From contig JAJKFL010000237.1 of assembly GCA_021186555.1 (NCBI GenBank), positions 5,104,558 through 5,168,557 of the forward strand: a stretch of 64,000 nt of DNA. Reading direction: 5' to 3'. Each line of letters begins with the position of its first letter. Position 1 is the first letter of the stretch. This document shows positions 57,021 through 64,000 of the stretch, in pieces. Both the position numbers and the translations under genes were made by a program. The notes under the pieces were generated by a model, which was not told the origin of the DNA, made no database searches, and saw nothing but the letters and a program-made list of their open reading frames with translations. Source of the stretch: Reticulitermes speratus (Eukaryota > Arthropoda > Insecta > Blattodea > Rhinotermitidae).

Positions 57021-57534
57021 GTGAGATTCGATTGTTCTAAATTTAGGGTGTATGATTGACAAAGCTGAGTAAATCAGTATAAGACGAACAAATTACAAGG
57101 AGATAAGAATGGTGGTCAGGCTTGAATGTAGAGTAATTTTCGACGCGGCAGTAAAAGAAATTCAAATATGCCTTCTGGGTTACGAACCCTAAACGATCCA
57201 CTGTCAATCGAATATTAAATGTCGGTACTAGCTCTGTGTGATTAACATTTATAGTACGAGTTCAGCACTGACACTCACAGTATAACTTGACAAGGACTAG
57301 GGCTTATGGGTCAAGTGGGAAATTACTTCCTACATTTCGTAATTGGAGTTTGTAGTGTGAAGTGAAAAAGGTACGATCTTGAAGAACACCTTGGGCCAGT
57401 ATTAATGAGAACAGTTGATGGTGGGTCTTAATTTAGTGGATGTGCAGCATATGTTAATGTTTTGCTTTGAGACTTGTGGACATGAGGAATATGAGGGGGT
57501 TATAGTTGAGGTTTTAAATATCTATATAATAGTT

Positions 57535-57850
57535 ATCTGTTGTAAAGTATGCTGCATCAAGCAAATGAATGGAAACTACAAAAACCTCAACCTCAGGGGG
57601 GGGGGGACATCACTGATGTGTATTAGAATGTTTTCCATTGTCACTGAGTATAAAACATGCAACACAATGTTTCAAAATCAAACTGCTTTCACCCATATCT
57701 GTTGTAAAGTATACTGCATCAAGCAAACTAATGGAAACTACAAAAATCTCAACCTCAGGTAAAACATCACTGGTGTGTATTAGAACTTTTCCATTGCCAC
57801 TGAGTATAAAACATACACCACAATGTTTCAAAAGTAAAATGCTTTCATCT
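57535..57850. repeat. Two-copy tandem repeat, unit about 162 bp
   Basis: ATCTGTTGTAAAGTATGCTG begins copy 1 at 57,535 and, with one change, copy 2 at 57,697. The shared order is AACTACAAAAA, CTCAACCTCAGG, a TGTGTATTAGAA block and GAGTATAAAACAT. Copy 1 has an 11-base G run where copy 2 has GTAAA. It lies in COG7 intron 1 if the exon call above is right. Confidence 0.85.
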
Positions 57851-58489
57851 TCACGTGAACCGTAATCTTAAGAATAAGTTGACAGTCTAAAAGAACCAAA
57901 ATCCTACAATTCATTTGTGAGACAAAATTATCTAGACCTCTAAATATAAATAATATAAACAATACTCAATCTAAAATTGTAATAAAATGAAATAACAATT
58001 TTCCCTTATTAAAAACTGAGAATCACAGGACCTGAGCCAGTAACAACATAAAAGAATTTCAATAAAATATAATGTGAGATAGTAACAACCCAATAAGCAC
58101 CCTCTGTTGGTGTGTCTATGAACCTTCCATAGAGCACAAACATTCATGTATATCCTGAATGAATACCTCACTCATTTGTGTAACTCTTTATCTGTTAATG
58201 TCTAAACTAGGCTGACTGATAGGGTTGTTAGAACATAGCTGATGTGCTGCCTCATTATATTTCCTATGTATAGCATTAGACTCAGACTGTAATATGGTCG
58301 TATTAATCCAATCAATCTTGTGTCCTTCCTCAAAAGTTTGTGATGCCAGTTTAGATTTATCCAAATACCCCTCTCTTAGATTATATTTGTGCTGTCTTAT
58401 CATAATATTCAATGGTCTGCCAGTTTCACCAATGTATTCCCTACCACACTCACATGTAATTCTATAAATACACTGTGATATACTTTACT

Positions 58490-58685
58490 TTTTGTTCACC
58501 GTGCATTATGGTAATGAAAAACACTTATCAACCAACAACTGCACTATTGAAGTAAATTATCACTTAAAATTACCCTACATACCCCTGATGATGATCATGT
58601 GGTGACCAAAACATATGTAGGGTAATTTTAAGTGATAATTTACTTCAATAGTGCAGTTATTGGTTGATAAGTGTTTTTCACACTG
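58490..58685. repeat. Hammerhead palindrome nested in the Penelope-like fossil
   Basis: AAAAACACTTATCAACCAAC mirrors GTTGGTTGATAAGTGTTTTT-type sequence on the right, with GAAGTAAATTATCACTTAAA and its mirror inside. The flank TTTGTTCACCGTGCATTATG matches the family of the solo arm at 27,900. Confidence 0.85.
58581..58623 (+). ncRNA. Hammerhead motif with altered core
   Basis: ACCC, CTGATGA (58,585-58,591), stem II GATCA..TGACC-like, then AAA in place of GAA, ACATATGT, A and GGGT. Stem I ACCC/GGGT is intact. The lost G would be expected to stop cleavage. Confidence 0.55.
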
Positions 58686-59954
58686 TGATCTGTCTAATGT
58701 GTCAATGTTGGGTTTAGTTTTTCTCAAAAAATTCCCTAAGGTATACTTAGTTTTAAAAACAGTCTTTATGTTAAATCTTTCACCAATTGTTTTAAATTTC
58801 TCTGAAATTCCTCTAATGTATGGAATGGATATCATTTTTTTCATTCTGCAGTCTGTCTTACGACAGGTCTGAAGCCTCCTCCAAAGCGAGTTCTCCACAG
58901 GGTGCGATCTAGTGCTTCCTCTTTCAATCGCACACACAGATTTATTGTCATTGTCATCCTTTTTCCTATATCTGGGGTTCTTGTTGATAACTGAATCCAT
59001 GAATTTCCCAGGATAAGCATTGGTTGCTGACTCGTTCTGCGCTAATTCTGACTCTGTCCGATTGTTCTGCTCGTTGTGACACAATTTGTTAGCTCTATGA
59101 ACCAAACTGTGAATCACTCCTTGTTTCACATACATTGGATGATTAGACTTGTAGTGAAGATGTCTTCCTGTGTGAGTAGGTTTCCTTTTAACTGTAATTC
59201 TTAAAGAGCCTTCCTTCATTGTAACTAAAACATCCAGAAATGGGATGTCCATTAGCCTCCATTTCCATAGTAATTTGGATAGAGGTCCTTAAATTATTGA
59301 GGTGATGTAAAAAATTATGGAGATCCTCAATACCATGTTTCTAGATGACAAATGTGTTATCCACATATCTTAACCATAAAGACGGTTTACAAACTGCACT
59401 GTTCATTGCCATTTCTTCAAAAAACTCCATATATATGTTACTGACAACAGGAGACAGAGAGCTGTACATTGCCATCCCATCCTTTAGTTGAAAGAATTTG
59501 TCTCGAAACTGGGAATAAGAGGTCTTCAAACAAACTTCAAGTAACTCCATAATAGAGTCCACATTTAGAGCAGAACGTTCATTCAGACATCTATCATCCT
59601 TCAATTTGTTCTTTACCATTTCTAAGGCTTTATCTACTGGAACATTGGTAAACAGATTTACAACATCAAAACTTACCAGACATCTGACTGTTCCACTTGT
59701 GTTTTGTTAATTAATTCCTTGAAATGTAAGGAGTTCTTAACAAAAGAGTTCTAATACACATCAGTGATGCTTCGCATGTTACACCATTGTCAAGGAATTA
59801 TATGGTACAGCTCAACCGCAGGATTCAGTTATGAATCTTGAATGTGGACTGGTAAAATTTAATGTGACTGAAATGTAAAAGGTAAATCAGGGTTAATATT
59901 TTAGTGTTCTGTTCCAGAAATCATTTAGTTCTGTGCCATGTTTGTTTCTTACAG

Positions 59955-60044
59955 GATGTAGCAGCATTTTCTGATGATAATTTTGAAGTAATGGACTGGA
60001 TTAATAAAACATTCAAGTCTGCTGAGGCACAGGAGAACAGAGAT
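59955..60044 (+). CDS. COG7: COG7 coding exon (N-terminal)
   Basis: The acceptor TTTCTTACAG ends at 59,954 and the donor GAT|GTATGT begins at 60,045. It encodes DVAAFSDDNFEVMDWINKTF, then KSAEAQENRD. Human COG7 starts [21 protein letters not shown], so the match in position and spacing (DDxFxVxxWIN) is clear. COG7 is a subunit of lobe B of the conserved oligomeric Golgi tether, needed for retrograde vesicle capture at the Golgi. The exon is 90 bases, phase 0 at both ends, and joins in frame to 62,030-62,110. Confidence 0.9.
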
Positions 60045-60169
60045 GTATGTCCTATTTGTCAGTTTAAATCACTGTTGATATGTATTGCTGAAAATAGAAA
60101 AAGTGATGTTAGAATAAACATTAACTAACAAACTAACTAACTAACCATGGAGCAGAGTCCTTCTTGAGA

Positions 60170-60745
60170 AGCTAACAGGTTGTCAGCTAGTCAAGAAATT
60201 CCCTGCGTTTTATGGGACCCGAAGGTTCATTACCGCATTCACAACAGCCCGCCACCTGTCCCTATCCTGAGCCATATCAATCCAGTCCAGGCCCCCCCAT
60301 CCCACGTCTTGAAGATCCATTTTAATATTATCCTTCCATCTATGCCTGGGTCTTCCAAGTGGTCTCCTTCCCTCAGGTCTCACCCATACATGCTACATGC
60401 CCCGCCCACCTCATTGTTCTTGATTTGATTACCCGAATAATATTTGGTGATGAGTACAGATCATTAAGTTCCTCGTTATGTAGTCTTCTCCACTGCCCTG
60501 TTACCCCGTCCCTCTTAGGCCCAAATATCCTCCTCAGCACCCTATTTTCGAACACCCTCAGCCTATGTTCCTCCCTCAGTGTGAGAGACCAAGTGTCACA
60601 CCCATACAAAACAGGCAAAATTATAATTCTGTGTATCTTAATCTTTGTATTTTTGGATAGCAAACTGGAAGACAGAAGATCCTGCACTGAATGATAACAA
60701 GCATTCCCCGACTTCAATCTGCTCTTAATTTTTAGAATAAACATT
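60170..60745 (-). mobile_element. LINE reverse-transcriptase 3' part in COG7 intron 2
   Basis: The minus strand reads [20 protein letters not shown], then [40 protein letters not shown] and [12 protein letters not shown]. This is the widely seen arthropod LINE tail. Further 3' sequence to about 60,170 includes the [15 protein letters not shown]-type block in worn form. The element is 5'-truncated and lies antisense to COG7. Confidence 0.9.
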
Positions 60746-62029
60746 GGCCTTTGTAATTCTACAATTTGTAGATCACACTTGAAGTTTATGGTGGGTTACA
60801 GCCCAGAGACCATTTGATTCATTGAACTCTCTTAAATCAAACCAAAATGTGTGATGACACTAGCCAGTTCATGCAGAAATAGCTGCACTGAATAGTTTTA
60901 TTTTCCTCCATTAATGGCCTTGTAGTTGAGCAAGGCATTTTTCCCAAGCGAGATAGGAATTGCCATGTGGGTTTTCTCCATACCCTAGAAATAGCACTAG
61001 GTTGAGATTTCCCTGAGTGATGCATTTTTACTGAGTGGAATTTCCCCACATCTTACCTACGACAGTAATTTGTGTTTGCTGTGGCATCGCATAATGTAAT
61101 AGGGGAAGAAACTGGCTTGGACTCAGACCTGTGTAACAACAGTGTACTTAACAATTCCTCTGGGTTTTCTTTCCTAAAATGAACAACGTTTGCATTTACA
61201 CTTCTTGCTCTCATTATTAATTTTTGATGGATGGACATTGTGAATTGTGTGTATGTATGTGCATATGTGTTGTGTACCAGGAGGAGTCTGCCCTACTTTG
61301 GGAGAATGTTCCTTAGGTTTAATTACAAAAATTAAACCAAACATACCTATATCTGAAGTTTAATGGTATAGAGATAATGACGAGATAAGTTTTAAAGAAT
61401 GAGAGCTGTTATGCATTTACTGATTACCAAATACATATTAAGACGAGGAATTCGTAGTTCCTGTAATGTTGACACCTGCACTTAACATCTGATTAACATT
61501 TGAGTGACATTAAGGCATCACTTAAGCTAGAAAATCTTGTACTAATTGTGTAAATTCGTCCTTAGCGTCCATAGTATACTGTACATAGCATGAACTGACC
61601 TGCGTATGACTTGGCTTGGCTGTTAGTTCAAGAATGGACTTGCACAGTGTATGGATAACACATACATCCAGTACATGGAACTGTAAGAAGACCTTATTTT
61701 TCTTGTGTCATCTTCTCCGTAAGAGTTCATAGGTATTTTTGTTATATTGATGTAATTTAACATGAGGAATGTTCTCCTGAATTATGGCAGATACGTTCTG
61801 GTACACCCTGTGGATGTACATGTAATGGACACCGGATTTTTATAGATGTTCCATTTATCCGTATTGCGTACTGTTAGCAAACGTAATGTTTTTCGGTTCA
61901 GACTCAGACAAGCATTTAGGGTTACTGTCCATCCACACATAACTGAATTTGTATGCTGTTAATTTTTCCATATCTGAAGCAGGTGTGGTGACTTACATGG
62001 TTGTGTGTTTTCACTGCTCATGTTTCCAG
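60746..62029. other. COG7 intron 2, no further feature
   Basis: AT-rich intronic DNA. No exon-like frame with splice signals and COG7 similarity was found between the two exons. Confidence 0.45.
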
Positions 62030-62110
62030 GCATTTGTGTCATCACTTATCATGAAGCTGCAATTATATGTGCAACAAGTGAACAGTGCACTGGAGGATAC
62101 AAGTCAGCAG
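62030..62110 (+). CDS. COG7: COG7 coding exon (second recognised)
   Basis: The acceptor ATGTTTCCAG ends at 62,029 and the donor CAG|GTAATA begins at 62,111. It encodes AFVSSLIMKLQLYVQQVNSA, then LEDTSQQ. Human COG7 has [20 protein letters not shown] and ETSHQ at the matching place, so identity is firm. The exon is 27 codons, phase 0 at both ends. The donor has only GTAATA before an inserted palindromic element begins, so the splice site still looks usable. The rest of the gene is beyond the window, with the next exon expected to begin like ALQNMPKVLRD. Confidence 0.96.
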
Positions 62111-62214
62111 GTAATATTATTCAAAAGTTAATATCATTCATTCCGTACATTTTAACTTTATATTTAAAGTCCGACAAATGTACAATTTAATCACATTAAT
62201 TGTGTAATTTCACT

Positions 62215-62260
62215 GTCCTACATGTTTCGAACCCTTAATTTGGGTTCATCTTCAGGGACT
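62215..62260 (-). ncRNA. Hammerhead ribozyme motif (left arm)
   Basis: On the minus strand: AGTCC, CTGAAGA (62,255-62,249), T, stem II GAACCC/GGGTTC (six perfect pairs), GAA, ACATGT, A, GGAC. Stem I GTCC/GGAC is perfect. Confidence 0.75.
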
Positions 62261-62623
62261 CATCTGAAATCACACACTAATTTACACCAACTGGTACAAT
62301 TGTTTACATGAGTTCTTTACAATTGTGCATATACACTGTTTAAAACAAATAAAAGTTGACAATTGTGGTTGTTGGTGAGAACAGTACTGTTCTCACCACC
62401 CAGCAGACAACTTACTCCGATAAACAGGATATCAAAACAACATAGAATATTCAACTTTTATACAATTTTTAACCAATGTAAGACTGAAACAACCAACAAC
62501 CACAATTGTCAACTTTTATTTGTTTTAAACAGTGTTTATGCACAATTGTAAAGAACTCATGTAAACAATTGTACCAGTTGGTGTAAATTAGTGTGTGATT
62601 TGAGATGAGTCCCTGAAGATGAA

Positions 62624-62931
62624 GGGGCTAGCGGTGGCACAGTTGGTTAGGCACTGCGCTACAAGCCGGAACGTCGCGGGTTCGATTCCTGATGGTGTCA
62701 TCGGAATTTTTCATTGACATAATCGTTTCGTTCGCACTATGGTTCTGGGGTCGACTCAGCCTCTAACAGAAATGAGTACCAGGAATCTTTCCTGGGGGGT
62801 AAAGGCGGCCGGTGCGTAGGGCTGACAACCTTACCACCTTCATGTGCCGATTGTCTAGAAATCTGGGAGCCTCAACCTCCTGGAACCCAAAGGGCCTGTC
62901 CAGGCCTGTAATGGGATTGCTTTACCTTTTA
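62624..62931 (+). mobile_element. tRNA-derived SINE, family C, inserted in a hammerhead core
   Basis: Head GGGGCTAGCGGTGGCACAGT (box A TGGCACAGTTGGTTAGGC), box B GGTTCGATTCC, body with GGTTCTGGGGTCGACTCAGC and CTGGGAGCCTCAACCTCC, tail TTTACCTTTTA. The 13-base duplication CCCTGAAGATGAA lies at 62,611-62,623 and 62,932-62,944, and it contains the ribozyme core. Confidence 0.95.
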
Positions 62932-62985
62932 CCCTGAAGATGAACCCAAATTAAGGGTTCGAAACATGTAGGACAGTGAAATTAC
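62932..62985 (+). ncRNA. Hammerhead motif (right arm), stem I lost to the SINE insertion
   Basis: CTGAAGA, T, GAACCC/GGGTTC, GAA, ACATGT, A, GGAC are intact after the SINE. The GTCC that would pair with GGAC stays on the far side of the SINE at about 62,609-62,612. Confidence 0.65.
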
Positions 62986-63037
62986 ACAATGTGATTAACT
63001 TGTACATTTGTCGGACTTTAAATATATTATTCAAAAG

Positions 63038-63895
63038 GTGTGACCTGTATCAATTTGTCTATTCATAGAGTATGTGTACCATGCTACATATAGCTTGTAT
63101 GTAATTCACCTTAATTTGTTAAACACATTTACAGAAAGTGTAGATCAGTGGTGACAACCTTTCGGGTATGAGGGCCAAATCAAGAGAAAAAGATGTTTGC
63201 AGGCCACATTATAAATAATACACACATTTTTTACTTATGTATCGTTAATGATAATACCCTGTCGGCAGTAATGCCAATATTGGGATGGTAAAACTTATTT
63301 GAAATTAATTTTCAAAATTTGAATTTCTCATACATAATTAAAAAAAGTCATAGACTGAGACCGAGAAATCAACAGGAATGAAAGAGGCAGAGACTTCTAT
63401 GAGGGAAGCACTTTGAGACATACAGTGTGTTGTCAAGTACCTATGTTTAGCCAGCACTTTACTTTCTGGTTCCTAAACCTCTCAGCAATGAAGCCAATTA
63501 GTGCTATAATGACTTTTTTGTGAGATGGAACTTTATTTATATTGTGGTATGAAAAATACATTGTATTGTCAAAAATACAATGTATAACTGAATAATATTT
63601 TTGTATGAATGGGGATAAAATAATTATTCATTAAATTAGATATCTGTTTGTGTCATATCTGAATCAGATCGTGGCCACACTGCAGAGTAGGAAGGTCACA
63701 TTTTGCTCGTTGCTGCTGTAGATTATGAAATTATAGAACAGCGGTTCCTAAACTGCTGGGAAGGGTGTTCTGGGGATCAAAAAAAAAAGATCTGACAGTT
63801 GTAATTGTATGGCATTACTGAATCAGTAATATTATATTAATAAAAAAAGGCACTTGCTTTGACCATGTGATATACTGAAGCGGCACTGCCTCTAG
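63038..63895. other. COG7 intron 3, possible hAT-type ends
   Basis: CAGTGGTGACAACCTTTCGG near 63,147 and CAGCGGTTCCTAAACTGCTG near 63,739 look like terminal repeats of hAT-type MITEs. Their partners were not found. Confidence 0.35.
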
Positions 63896-63898
63896 TGG

Positions 63899-64000
63899 GA
63901 GCCAGGTTAGTGTAGTTGGTATAGTGACTCAACTACATGCTGGACAGTCCAGGTTCGATTGCTGGCAGAGACAAGAGGTTTTTATCTGCTCCATTATGTC
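63899..64000 (+). mobile_element. tRNA-derived SINE, family A, cut by the window edge
   Basis: Head GGAGCCAGGTTAGTGTAGTT, box B GGTTCGATTGC, then ACAAGAGGTTTTTATCTGCT. The 3' part is outside the window. Confidence 0.8.

Larger units (their letters stand above)
58190..59720 (-). mobile_element. Broken Penelope-like retroelement (fossil)
   Basis: The minus strand carries, in order, reverse-transcriptase sequence (a block ending near 59,341 with the YVDN catalytic-type box), the FLDVLVTMKEGSLRITVKRK and KPTHTGRHLHY segment typical of Penelope-like RTs, a linker, and a GIY-YIG endonuclease part (GREYIGETGRPLN near 58,410-58,450). The 5' part of the RT is missing. A hammerhead-bearing palindrome of a similar family is inserted between the RT linker and the endonuclease. 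The copy looks old, with several breaks, and is not expected to function. It sits antisense in COG7 intron 1. Confidence 0.9.
62115..63037. mobile_element. Penelope-type hammerhead palindrome in COG7 intron 3, with 13 bp target duplication
   Basis: TATTATTCAAAAG is duplicated at 62,115-62,127 and 63,025-63,037. Between them are long inverted arms: CAAATGTACAATTTAATCAC and CACTGTCCTACATGTTTCGA on the left, their mirrors on the right, and ACAATTGTGGTTGTTGGT-type inner sequence. The middle, near 62,380-62,490, is single-copy. The right arm is split by a SINE. Each arm has a hammerhead core. No coding part remains. Confidence 0.9.

Overview
This window looks like part of an insect nuclear genome. 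It is AT-rich and intron-rich, with two split host genes in a sea of degenerate transposable elements. The mix of tRNA-headed SINEs, pogo/Tigger and IS630-type DNA transposons, LINE reverse-transcriptase tails and Penelope-like pieces resembles what is seen in cockroaches and termites (Blattodea). That placement is an impression, not a demonstrated identity.

Host genes. (1) A minus-strand BTB/POZ-psq transcription-regulator gene runs from about 55,999 down to 17,999. Seven coding exons can be placed: a C2H2/BED-like zinc-finger exon at 55.7-56.0 kb; two exons that together make the BTB domain (37.4-37.7 and 34.9-35.1 kb); a linker exon with an RRRGRPP AT-hook-like motif (30.4-30.7 kb); an acidic linker exon (25.7-25.8 kb); a first psq-type helix-turn-helix exon (21.2-21.4 kb); and a last exon with a second HTH, an Asp/Glu run and the stop (18.0-18.5 kb). 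All joins but one agree in phase with consensus splice sites; the join between exons 5 and 6 is uncertain. (2) On the plus strand, pointing away from it, are the first exons of COG7, a conserved oligomeric Golgi complex subunit, at 59,955-60,044 and 62,030-62,110. The rest of COG7 lies beyond the window. The roughly 1 kb between the two genes is a likely shared promoter region.

Mobile elements. The left edge carries the 3' part of a DUF7869-like multicopy gene. The intergenic and intronic DNA holds LINE tails (12.3, 23.4, 31.8, 36.1, 60.2 kb), IS630/mariner-like fossils (7.6-9.3, 27.8, 46.5 kb), pogo/Tigger copies and their MITEs (15.8, 28.9, 29.7, 32.8, 42.3, 43.1, 50.6 kb), piggyBac-like TTAA MITEs (23.1, 32.6, 37.8, 46.3 kb), four SINE families and one broken Penelope-like element (58.2-59.7 kb).

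Most striking signal. More than a dozen dispersed segments carry CTGATGA ... GAA followed by a short self-complementary block, flanked by matching short arms. This is the core of a minimal type I hammerhead ribozyme. Many are arranged as facing pairs inside large palindromes (13.9, 14.2, 27.0, 43.8, 45.0, 49.3, 58.5, 62.1 kb). Hammerheads are known in Penelope-like retroelements, so I read these as Penelope-derived terminal pieces of several families. One of them starts four bases inside the COG7 intron and was later split by a SINE inside the ribozyme core. A pogo MITE sits just as close to a splice donor of the BTB-psq gene. Boundaries of repeats without stated target duplications are approximate.
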